DNA of 17,238 bases from Ruminococcus sp. (GTDB taxonomy: Bacteria; Bacillota; Clostridia; Oscillospirales; Ruminococcaceae), in contig JAILFF010000190.1 in the NCBI GenBank assembly GCA_024697705.1, forward strand, positions 1-17,238. The letters run 5' to 3'. Shown here piece by piece: positions 7,910-14,755 of this stretch. The notes below the pieces were generated by a model. It searched no databases and was not told where the DNA came from. It was given only the letters and a program-made list of their open reading frames with translations. The stretch's first letter is position 1, and each line of letters starts with the position of its first letter. The position numbers were made by a program, and so were the translations under genes.

Positions 7910-9267
7910 CAGTGTTCGTCACGCCTCATGTCAACGCCGCGGAAGAGCGTGTACTCTCCCATGAACGAAAGATTCACCGTGCGCGTTTCGCCGTGACGGT
8001 TCTTGGCTACTATGCACTCCGAGAGCGTTTTGTTCTCTGCGGTGGGATTGTAATAAGCATCGCGGTAAAGGAAGATGATGATATCCGCGTCCTGCTCGAT
8101 AGAACCCGATTCACGCAGGTCGGAAAGCATCGGGCGCTTGTCGTCGCGCTTTTCCGAGCTTCTCGAAAGCTGCGACAGCGCTATCACGGGGACGTTCAGC
8201 TCTTTTGCCATGAGCTTCAGCTGTCTCGTTATCTCCGAGACTTCGTTTACACGGCTGGAATGTTTGTTCGGCGATTCCATGAGCTGTAAGTAATCTATCA
8301 CCACGAGCCCGAGGTTCTTGAGCCTTCGGAGCTTTGCCTTCATCTGCGGAACGGTCACTCCCGCGCCGTCGTCGAGGTAGATCGGCATCTGCGAAAGCTT
8401 CTCGACTGCGCCTACCAGCTTATCCCAGTCCTCGCGTTTGAGCTCGCCCGTTCTCATGACCGTATTGTTTACCATCGCTTCGGAGGACAACATTCTCGTC
8501 ACCATCTGCTCCTTGCCCATTTCGAGGGAGAAGATAGCCACGTCCTTTCCCGAACGCCTGCACATATTTACCGCGATATTCAGCGCAAAGGCTGATTTTC
8601 CCATTGCGGGACGCGCCGCCACGATGATAAGGTCTGAATTGTTCAGACCGCTCGTAACCTGGTCGAGCTGCGAAAAGCCTGTCGAGGCAGCGGTATGCTT
8701 GTCCCTGTCCTCGCCGCTTAACTCCTGCAAATGGTCGTAGGCGTCGATGATAACGCTGTCTATCCTTGTAAGACCGCGTATCTCGCCGTTTCTTATATCG
8801 TAGATATTCTGTTCGGCGCGGTCGAGCAGCTCGGAGGCTTCCTCCGTGCCCGAACCTGCCTTTTCAAGAATATCGTTTGCCACATCGACAAGCCGCCTGA
8901 CGTGATACTTCTCGCTGACGATATTGGCGTACACCGAGACATTCGACACGGCGGGAACATTCTGCACCATGCCGAGCAGGTACGATTTCGCCATCGCGCT
9001 CGACTCGAAAACGCCCGTGTTCACCGCCTCGTTTATGACCGTGACCATATCCTCGGTGCGTGCGTCGGAGAACATTCTCACGAGCAGCCCGAATATCTTC
9101 TTGTGCGTTTCGTTGTAGAAGCTCTCGGGCTTAAGTATCTCGATGACCTGCGGCAGCACGGAGGGGTCTTTCATTACCGCGCCGAGCACCGCCTGCTCCG
9201 CTTCGGGAGCGTAGACCGCCTTGCTCGGGAAATCCTCCTGCGCCCTGTCAAAATAGCTTTCGGGCAT
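7909..9267 (-). CDS. dnaB: Replicative DNA helicase DnaB (DnaC of Bacillus)
   Basis: 452 aa hexameric helicase that unwinds DNA ahead of the replication fork; the usual length, with no intein. The N-terminal DnaB domain begins PEAEQAVLGAVMKDPSVLPQ and covers about 15-120, with a linker to about 185. The RecA-like C-terminal domain has Walker A ARPAMGKSAF (218-227), the IFSLEMGKEQM block, Walker B LVVIDYLQLM (321-330), ALSQLSRSSEKR, and DLRESGSIEQDADIIIFLYR (383-402), the conserved DnaB motif. The start ATG (9265-9267) overlaps the rplI stop by one base (TAATG) and is preceded by a very strong GGAGGAGG (plus 9272-9279) at 4-base spacing inside rplI. The gdpP-rplI-dnaB order is the one known from Bacillus and many other Firmicutes. 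Confidence 0.97.
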   Translation of the reverse strand: MPESYFDRAQEDFPSKAVYAPEAEQAVLGAVMKDPSVLPQVIEILKPESFYNETHKKIFGLLVRMFSDARTEDMVTVINEAVNTGVFESSAMAKSYLLGMVQNVPAVSNVSVYANIVSEKYHVRRLVDVANDILEKAGSGTEEASELLDRAEQNIYDIRNGEIRGLTRIDSVIIDAYDHLQELSGEDRDKHTAASTGFSQLDQVTSGLNNSDLIIVAARPAMGKSAFALNIAVNMCRRSGKDVAIFSLEMGKEQMVTRMLSSEAMVNNTVMRTGELKREDWDKLVGAVEKLSQMPIYLDDGAGVTVPQMKAKLRRLKNLGLVVIDYLQLMESPNKHSSRVNEVSEITRQLKLMAKELNVPVIALSQLSRSSEKRDDKRPMLSDLRESGSIEQDADIIIFLYRDAYYNPTAENKTLSECIVAKNRHGETRTVNLSFMGEYTLFRGVDMRRDEH

Positions 9268-9716
9268 TATACCTCCTCCGTTACCTTTACAACGATCTTG
9301 CAGGAAACGCCCTGAGTCATCTTGATGACAGCGTCAAAGGTGCCGAAGGTCTTGATCTCGGTTTCGAGCTGGATCTTCTTCTTGTCAACTTCCATGCCGT
9401 AGAGCGCCTTGATCTCGTCGGCGATCTGAGCGGACTTTACAGCGCCGAAGAGCTTTCCGCCCTGACCCGCCTTGACCTTAAGCTCAACGGACTTTCCTTC
9501 GAGAGCGGCGGCGATCTTCTCGTTCTCAGCCTTTTCTACGTCGAGCTTATGCTGTGCCGAAGCCTTCTTGCCCGCAAGCTCGTTTAAGTTCTTAGCGTTC
9601 GCCTCTACCGCGAGACCGTTCTTGATAAGGAAGTTTCTTGCATATCCGTCAGCCGCGTTGATGGTGTCGCCCGCCTTGCCCGAGCCATTTACGTCCTTTA
9701 ATAAAATAACTTTCAT
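9267..9716 (-). CDS. rplI: 50S ribosomal protein L9
   Basis: 149 aa, standard length. The N-terminal 23S-rRNA-binding domain starts [17 protein letters not shown] and contains the L9 signature [20 protein letters not shown] (residues about 16-35). A long connecting helix (about 41-75, rich in [21 protein letters not shown]) leads to the C-terminal domain with [19 protein letters not shown]. The ribosome binding site AAAGGAG (plus 9726-9732) is 9 bases before ATG. It sits in the large subunit at the base of the L1 stalk. It is one-base coupled to dnaB and preceded by a 110-bp gap after gdpP. Confidence 0.97.
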   Translation of the reverse strand: MKVILLKDVNGSGKAGDTINAADGYARNFLIKNGLAVEANAKNLNELAGKKASAQHKLDVEKAENEKIAAALEGKSVELKVKAGQGGKLFGAVKSAQIADEIKALYGMEVDKKKIQLETEIKTFGTFDAVIKMTQGVSCKIVVKVTEEV

Positions 9717-9757
9717 GATATTTTTCTCCTTTGCATATATTTTCTGTAATATAAAAC

Positions 9758-9814
9758 GAGCGTTTTTGCCCTCACTTTGCGTGTCCGGCTGCTTTATGCT
9801 TTTGTCAAACGCTC
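9758..9814 (-). terminator. Long-loop inverted repeat between gdpP and rplI (possible attenuator/terminator)
   Basis: An 8-bp perfect inverted repeat (GAGCGTTT at 9758-9765 and AAACGCTC at 9807-9814) encloses 41 bases. On the minus strand the second arm is followed by GTTTTATATT, as in an intrinsic terminator, but the loop is long and inner pairing is weak. It could partly terminate gdpP transcripts or act in the rplI leader. A TTGACA on the minus strand overlaps this element, but I find no -10 at the proper distance, so I do not call a promoter. Confidence 0.35.
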
Positions 9815-9826
9815 CTTATATTTATT

Positions 9827-11803
9827 TCAGACCGCCGCGCTGTCCATATATTCGTCGATAACGCCGATAAGCCTCTTCTTCGCGCTTTCAAGTGTTTCGT
9901 CCTTAAGCTGACACGCCGCCATCGCATGATGACCGCCGCCTCCGAGCTTCTCCATAATTAACTGAACGTTGCACCCGCCCAGGCTTCTCGCCGAGATGTT
10001 TATCGCTCCGCAGGCGGGGAAAAGCACGAACGACGCCTTGACGTCCTTTATTTCGAGCATTTCGTCGGCAGCCTTCGACGCCGATATCCTGATATTGTCG
10101 GAAGGCGCCTCCGAAGCCGCGATGGCGCAGCCGCGGTATATCTGCGCATGGTCGATCATGTCCGCCTTGCAGATGTATGTTTCAAGCGGATTGGCAAACA
10201 GCTTTTTGACCGCCACCGTATCCGCGCCCGCTTTTTTGAGGAAAGCAGCCGCCTCGAACGTCCTTACTCCGGTGTTCATCACAAAGCTCTTGGTATCGAG
10301 CATGATGCCCGCCAGAAGCGCCTCAGCCACATAGGACGGCGTGTGTACGTCGGGGAAGTATTCAAGCAGCTCGGCGACCATTTCGCAGGCAGACGACGCC
10401 GACTGCTCATGGTAGAACAGATCGGTATTGTCGATAGGCTTCACTATCAGCCTGTGGTGGTCGATAACTACGATATGCTTTGAGCTTTCCAGTACGCCCG
10501 GCGATTCGACAAGCGACGGATTGTGCGTGTCGCAGATGATGACCAGCGTTTCATTGTTCACGCGGCTCACGCCCTCCTCGGGTGTGATATAGTAATTGCT
10601 TGACAGATTTTCCGAAACATAATCTATCATCAGCTTGGAAAGGTTCTCATTCTTATCTACGACCACAAAGCACGGCTTGCCGAGCGCGTTTATCGCGTCG
10701 CAGAGCGCGGTCGAAGCGCCGATGCTGTCAAGGTCGCCGAAGCGGTGTCCCATTATCAGCACGTTGTCAGCCGAATTGATAAGCTCGATAAGCGCTCCCG
10801 CGACCATTCTCGAACGAACGCGGGTATTTTTGGAAACGCTCTTGCTGACGCCGCCGTAGAACTCGTAGCTGCCGTCGGTGCGCACCGCCGCCTGATCGCC
10901 TCCGCGCCCGAAGCACATTTCAAGCGCTTTTTTGGCGTACTTTTCGCTCTCGGCGAGGTTTGCCGCCTCGTGACCCACGCCTATCGAAAGCGTCAGTCCC
11001 GTGCGTTCGTTTATCATTATCGTTCTTGCCTTTTCGAGTATCTCGAAGCGCTTTTCGATAATGGGGCGAAGATAGCGTTCTTCGAGGATAACGTAGAACC
11101 TGTCGTTGCCCGCCCTTCGGGAGATGCCCGTCGTGCCTTCGGTGAATTCTTCTATCAGCCGTTCGATGCTGACGAGTATATGCGCCTTTTCGCTCTCGCG
11201 GATATTCTGTATAAGCTCCTCGTAGTTGTCGATGGAAATTATTATCACCGACTGCTGCGATTCCTTCTTGTCGTTTTCAAGCTCCGCCAGTTCGGTATTG
11301 TCCTGAAAATAGAGCATGGTCATCTCGCTCTGATCGTCTTCGGTCTTGACGGCGCGGACGGAGTAGAACCGTCCCTCATGGTACATGGTATCCCCGTCCT
11401 TCGAGAATATCTTGTCCATGTCGATATCGAAGACCTCTGTCAGATCGACGCCCAGCATATCCTCGCCGGTCAGGACCTTTTCGCCGAAGAGCTTATTGTA
11501 CCAGACGATGCTGTTATCCTCGTCAACTGCGACAGCAGGTGCGGGAAGATTTTCCATCGAAAGCTTTTCGGTGCGTTTGAGCAGACTGATGCTGCGGGCG
11601 ACATACTTCTTGGCGCTGCTGCCGAAGTAAGCGTATTCCACAAGCAGAACAGCGATTATGATAATTGATACAAGCAGGAGCGTCCTGCCCTTATCCGCCG
11701 TTTCCTCTGTCTGCATAAGCAGGTGGGACGCTGCGGCGGCTACAACTGCGGCAGCTATGGTCGTCAGCTTTATCAACATCTGAACGACTCGCGAATCCTT
11801 CAT
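9827..11803 (-). CDS. gdpP: Cyclic-di-AMP phosphodiesterase GdpP (DHH family)
   Basis: 658 aa, normal for GdpP/YybT. It hydrolyses c-di-AMP to pApA, lowering the second messenger that controls potassium and osmotic balance, cell wall and beta-lactam tolerance. Order: two membrane segments (about 9-30 and 41-60), PAS domain (about 84-165), degenerate GGDEF domain (about 175-310; RAGND at 230-234 replaces GGDEF), DHH domain and DHHA1 domain. The metal ligands are intact: GHRFGDLD (H353, D357, D359), D425 in IICDTHNPS, DHH at 448-450 and D503 in MLDTKSF. DHHA1 has GGGGHHAMAA at 621-630. The ATG is preceded by AAAGGA (plus 11812-11817) at 8 bases. The gdpP-rplI-dnaB order is a Firmicutes hallmark. 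The degenerate GGDEF is typical of the family, not damage. Confidence 0.96.
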   Translation of the reverse strand: MKDSRVVQMLIKLTTIAAAVVAAAASHLLMQTEETADKGRTLLLVSIIIIAVLLVEYAYFGSSAKKYVARSISLLKRTEKLSMENLPAPAVAVDEDNSIVWYNKLFGEKVLTGEDMLGVDLTEVFDIDMDKIFSKDGDTMYHEGRFYSVRAVKTEDDQSEMTMLYFQDNTELAELENDKKESQQSVIIISIDNYEELIQNIRESEKAHILVSIERLIEEFTEGTTGISRRAGNDRFYVILEERYLRPIIEKRFEILEKARTIMINERTGLTLSIGVGHEAANLAESEKYAKKALEMCFGRGGDQAAVRTDGSYEFYGGVSKSVSKNTRVRSRMVAGALIELINSADNVLIMGHRFGDLDSIGASTALCDAINALGKPCFVVVDKNENLSKLMIDYVSENLSSNYYITPEEGVSRVNNETLVIICDTHNPSLVESPGVLESSKHIVVIDHHRLIVKPIDNTDLFYHEQSASSACEMVAELLEYFPDVHTPSYVAEALLAGIMLDTKSFVMNTGVRTFEAAAFLKKAGADTVAVKKLFANPLETYICKADMIDHAQIYRGCAIAASEAPSDNIRISASKAADEMLEIKDVKASFVLFPACGAINISARSLGGCNVQLIMEKLGGGGHHAMAACQLKDETLESAKKRLIGVIDEYMDSAAV

Positions 11804-11956
11804 TGTCCCTGTCCTTTCAGTGATTTCTTTCTAAATACACTATATATATGATAAAAATGCGCTTGTACGGGTCGGTTTTGTTTGCCCGTGAAATATCCTT
11901 TTTGCGCGAATCGTTCCACACCGTCGGATATCCCCGCTTTTGCGCTTTGGTTATGC
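11804..11956 (-). other. rnj-gdpP intergenic gap; AT-rich promoter-like stretch, no clear site
   Basis: About 150 bp without a gene. The minus strand has an AT-rich block (plus about 11834-11857) with a TATAGT, but the hexamer 17 bases upstream is TACAAG, a poor -35. A 5-bp inverted repeat (ACGGG/CCCGT, plus 11867-11890) lies just upstream of it. No convincing terminator follows rnj. gdpP may have a weak promoter here or be read through from rnj. Confidence 0.3.
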
Positions 11957-13897
11957 TTACCTGTTAAGCTCCATCATTATCGGCAGGATCATCGGGTCTC
12001 TCTTCGTCTGCTGATAGATATATTCGCTCAGCTCGTCCTTCATGCGCGTCTTAATGGCGTTCCATTCGCGGATATCGTTGTCAAGACACTTTTGCAGCGT
12101 ATCGGCAATGATCTTCTTCGAGTTCTCCATAAGCTCCTCGCTCTCGCGCACATACACAAAGCCTCTCGAAACGATGTCGGGTCCCGCAAGTATCTCGCCC
12201 GAGCGCCTGTCAACCGTCGCAAAGCAGATGATAAGCCCGTCCTCCGCCAGATGCTTTCTGTCGCGCAGAACGATCGAACCCACGTCGCCGACGCCCAGTC
12301 CGTCAACAAGGATATTCCCCGCGGGAACGCTCCCCGTCACCTTCATGTCCACGCCGTCGGTCTCGATCACCGAGCCTATCCCCGTTACGATGATGTTTTC
12401 CTCGGGTATGCCTACCGACATAGCCGTCGCCTTGTGCTTGATAAGGTGCTTGTATTCGCCGTGTACGGGAATGAAGAACTTCGGCTTCGTCAGCGAAAGA
12501 ATGAGCTTCTGCTCCTCCTGACAGGCGTGACCCGAAACGTGTACCTCGTACATCGACTCGTACACTACGTCCGCGCCCTGCATGAGCAGATCGTTCACGA
12601 CTTTGGTAACGAACTTCTCGTTGCCGGGTATCGGGTTTGCCGAGATTATTATGAAATCGTTGGGATTTATGGTGACGTTCTTGTGCTCGCCCCTTGCCAT
12701 TCGTGTGAGGGCGCTCATTGCTTCGCCCTGACTGCCCGTCGTGATGATGCACATCTTTTCGGCGGGATAGCGCGAAACGAGGTCGATGTCAACAAGCAGA
12801 CCGTCGGGTATTTTAAGGTAGCCGAGCTCGATGCCCTTGCCGATGACGTTCACCATGCTCCTGCCCGATACGGCGACCTTTCTGCCCGTCACAGCGGCAT
12901 TGTTGACTATCTGCTGTATGCGGTGGATATTTGAAGCGAACGTCGCGATGATTATGCGCTTGCCCTCAGCTTTGAGAAACAGCCGTTCAAAGCTCTCGCC
13001 GACCTTGCGCTCGCTCATGGTGTAGCCGGGGCGCTCGGAGTTGGTCGAATCCGACATCAGCGCCAGAACGCCCTTGTTGCCGAGCTCCGCGAATCTTGCA
13101 AGGTCGATGACCTGACCCTCTATCGGGGTATAGTCCACCTTGAAGTCGCCCGTGTGTATCAGTACGCCCGCGGGGGTGTGTATCGCCATTCCGACCGAAT
13201 CGGGTATCGAATGGTTGACGCGGATAAATTCCACCGCCATGCAGCCGAATTTAACGGTCTTTCTCGGCTCGACGGGAATAAGCCTTGCCTGCGCGAGAAT
13301 ACCGTGCTCTTTGAGCTTGCCCTCGATAAGTCCGAGAGTCAGCCGCGTTCCGTAAACGGGCACATTGAATTTCTTAAGGAAATAAGGCAGAGCGCCGATG
13401 TGGTCTTCGTGACCGTGGGTTATCGCCACGCCGCGCAGCTTGTCGCGGTTCTGCTCGATGTAGGTGAAATCGGGGATAACGATGTCAACGCCCAGCATCT
13501 CGCTGTCGGGGAAGGCAAGACCGCAGTCGATGACGAACATATCGTTCGCGCACTCGATGACGGTGAAGTTCTTGCCGATCTCGTTAAGACCTCCGAGCGG
13601 GATTATCCTCACGGGCGTTTTGCGGCGGCTCCTTTCGGGAGCGTGCGGGGCGCGGAAAGTCTCCGACCTTCTCTGCGCGGTGTCTCTTATGCCGAGATTG
13701 GGCGCTCCGATAACGGTGAGCGGCATTTCCTTTTTGCCGCGCAGTCCCTTATCCTGCCCCGTAAGCCTTGCCAGTGCGATAGCGCCGCTGCGGCTTGCCT
13801 CACGCGCCTTTTCGGAGCCTTTGACGTTCTGCTCCGTAGTGCCGTCGGGTCTGCCGCGATACTTTCCGTTTCCGGTAGGTTTGTTTTGAATACTCAT
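11957..13897 (-). CDS. rnj: Ribonuclease J (beta-CASP metallo-beta-lactamase)
   Basis: 646 aa from the chosen ATG 13897 (MSIQNKPTGNGKYRG). The frame extends to ATG 13909 and TTG 13936, neither with a well-placed ribosome binding site; a GGGAA about 12 bases before 13897 favours it weakly. RNase J is the Firmicutes 5'-3' exo- and endoribonuclease for mRNA decay and rRNA maturation. After a basic, disordered-looking N-terminal extension of about 94 residues, the core starts VRIIPLGGLNEIGKN. The zinc motif HGHEDH is at residues 161-166. Next come VNHSIPDSVG, HTGDFKVDYTP, the beta-CASP segment with MSDSTNSERPGYT, GHACQEEQKLILSLTKPKFF and VHGEYKHL, then the C-terminal domain. It is transcribed from the promoter at 14144-14172 with a long leader. 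Confidence 0.95.
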   Translation of the reverse strand: MSIQNKPTGNGKYRGRPDGTTEQNVKGSEKAREASRSGAIALARLTGQDKGLRGKKEMPLTVIGAPNLGIRDTAQRRSETFRAPHAPERSRRKTPVRIIPLGGLNEIGKNFTVIECANDMFVIDCGLAFPDSEMLGVDIVIPDFTYIEQNRDKLRGVAITHGHEDHIGALPYFLKKFNVPVYGTRLTLGLIEGKLKEHGILAQARLIPVEPRKTVKFGCMAVEFIRVNHSIPDSVGMAIHTPAGVLIHTGDFKVDYTPIEGQVIDLARFAELGNKGVLALMSDSTNSERPGYTMSERKVGESFERLFLKAEGKRIIIATFASNIHRIQQIVNNAAVTGRKVAVSGRSMVNVIGKGIELGYLKIPDGLLVDIDLVSRYPAEKMCIITTGSQGEAMSALTRMARGEHKNVTINPNDFIIISANPIPGNEKFVTKVVNDLLMQGADVVYESMYEVHVSGHACQEEQKLILSLTKPKFFIPVHGEYKHLIKHKATAMSVGIPEENIIVTGIGSVIETDGVDMKVTGSVPAGNILVDGLGVGDVGSIVLRDRKHLAEDGLIICFATVDRRSGEILAGPDIVSRGFVYVRESEELMENSKKIIADTLQKCLDNDIREWNAIKTRMKDELSEYIYQQTKRDPMILPIMMELNR

Positions 13898-13953
13898 TAT
13901 ACAGTTCATTTCCCGAAAAAAGGCAGACTTAAACAAACGTGCCGCCGCCCTCG

Positions 13954-13975
13954 TCGGGATTTACTCCTTTCCCGA
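13954..13975 (-). promoter_or_regulatory. Hairpin with Shine-Dalgarno-like loop in the rnj leader
   Basis: On the minus strand TCGGG and CCCGA (plus 13971-13975 and 13954-13958) form a 5-bp GC-rich stem. Its 12-base loop carries AAAGGAG, the best ribosome-binding sequence in the leader, yet it lies about 66 bases upstream of the chosen start with no ATG, GTG or TTG in range. Role unknown. Confidence 0.35.
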
Positions 13976-14070
13976 TTAAATTTTTATGGATATTGTTTTT
14001 CCGTTTCAACAAAAAATAAGCGCAGCAGGCAGACTGATACAAAGACAGATTGGTGCGGTGCCGTGCTGCT

Positions 14071-14092
14071 TTCCGCGTGAAATAGCGCGGAA
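14071..14092 (-). promoter_or_regulatory. Stem-loop in the rnj 5' leader
   Basis: TTCCGCG (14071-14077) and CGCGGAA (14086-14092) form a perfect 7-bp stem with an 8-base loop. It lies about 45-66 bases downstream of the predicted rnj transcription start. No T-tract follows on the minus strand, so it is not a terminator; a stabilising or regulatory 5'-leader hairpin is possible. Confidence 0.45.
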
Positions 14093-14143
14093 CGATCGGG
14101 CTTACCGTGTCAAAGCCCTGACGAACAAAAATATCTACACTTA

Positions 14144-14172
14144 ATTATATCTCATTTTCACCGAAAAGTCAA
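14144..14172 (-). promoter_or_regulatory. Near-consensus sigma-A promoter of rnj
   Basis: On the minus strand TTGACT (plus 14167-14172) and TATAAT (plus 14144-14149) are separated by exactly 17 bases. Predicted start is about 14137, giving a leader of about 240 nt before ATG 13897. This is one of the best promoters in the window. Confidence 0.88.
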
Positions 14173-14291
14173 GCCCCAAACCGAGAATGTTTGTTCCGAA
14201 GCAGACAATATATCATTATCCACCAAAATTTCCTGATATTGTGCATTTTTCGGGCGAAAACGTCGCACTCCGCAGGTGGCGCTCCGGCAGC

Positions 14292-14307
14292 CGGTTCAGC
14301 TGAACCG
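14292..14307. repeat. 16-bp perfect palindrome in the rnj-pcrA intergenic region
   Basis: CGGTTCAGCTGAACCG is identical to its reverse complement. It lies upstream of both divergent promoters (about 120 bp from the rnj -35 and 390 bp from the pcrA -10). It could be an operator. A palindrome of this length can also occur by chance in a window this size. Confidence 0.5.
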
Positions 14308-14352
14308 AACGATGACGGCACCGTAGTGTCCACCAAATCCCTAAATATACGA

Positions 14353-14566
14353 TTTCGTGGTTTTTACGGAAAAAAGCGCGGTATTACGTCGTTTTACCGT
14401 AAAAACCATGTGGATTTTACGAGAGCGTTTTACCGTAAAATCCGTGAAATCTACGACGATACACACCGTAAAAACCATGTGGATTTTACGCAAACCCCAC
14501 GTATTTACAGGCTTTTTACCGTAGAATCCACGAATTTTATTTGTCTATGGGAATATGGTTTTACGG
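14353..14566. repeat. Cluster of short partly palindromic repeats between rnj and pcrA
   Basis: At least six copies of a motif with core CCGTAAAAnCCAYG. Forward copies are at 14392-14421, 14428-14455, 14466-14490 and 14513-14540. Reverse copies are at 14353-14369 and 14556-14566. The copies at 14397-14421 and 14466-14490 are identical over 25 bases and are themselves near-palindromes: CGTAAAA at the left end, TTTTACG at the right, CCA/TGG inside, one A/A mismatch per arm. Spacing is irregular (36, about 32 and about 54 bases), so it is not a CRISPR. No gene is associated. It could be a dispersed intergenic repeat (REP/MITE-like), a multi-site operator, or a source of structured RNA. Confidence 0.8.
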
Positions 14567-14696
14567 TCTTTACGGCGACGACGAATTGAAGGGCGGCTGC
14601 ACGAATTATCCTTTACAAAATGCTCATTTATATCTCTTATCTTATATCGGGTATGCAGAAAATTAACAAATTCCTGTTTAATGAACGGCTGTTTTC

Positions 14697-14705
14697 TGAT
14701 ATAAT
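14697..14705 (+). promoter_or_regulatory. Extended -10 promoter of pcrA
   Basis: TGATATAAT is an exact extended -10 element (TG 14697-14698, TATAAT 14700-14705). The hexamer 17 bases upstream is TTTAAT, a weak -35, as is common with extended -10 promoters. Predicted start about 14712, 44 bases before the pcrA ATG. Confidence 0.7.
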
Positions 14706-14755
14706 AAATATATATTTGCAAATTTCATATAACAGAAACGGAGTATTTTAAAGCT

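Noticed and set aside
6932..7996. 354-codon plus-strand frame opposite tilS
   Set aside because: Antisense shadow; tilS has complete family motifs and is coupled to dnaB.
11957..13936. TTG start at 13936 for RNase J
   Set aside because: No well-placed ribosome binding site; the downstream ATG at 13897 gives a more natural N-terminus, although this remains uncertain.
13154..14080. 308-codon plus-strand frame opposite rnj and its leader
   Set aside because: Antisense shadow of RNase J running into non-coding DNA; no domain or ribosome binding site.
14353..14566. Possible CRISPR array
   Set aside because: Repeat spacing is irregular, orientation mixed, copies degenerate and no cas gene is nearby.
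14191..14589. 132-codon plus-strand frame in the rnj-pcrA gap
   Set aside because: Its internal peptide repeat (RKNHVDFT) simply reflects the DNA repeats at 14353-14566; no ribosome binding site and no coding character outside the repeats.
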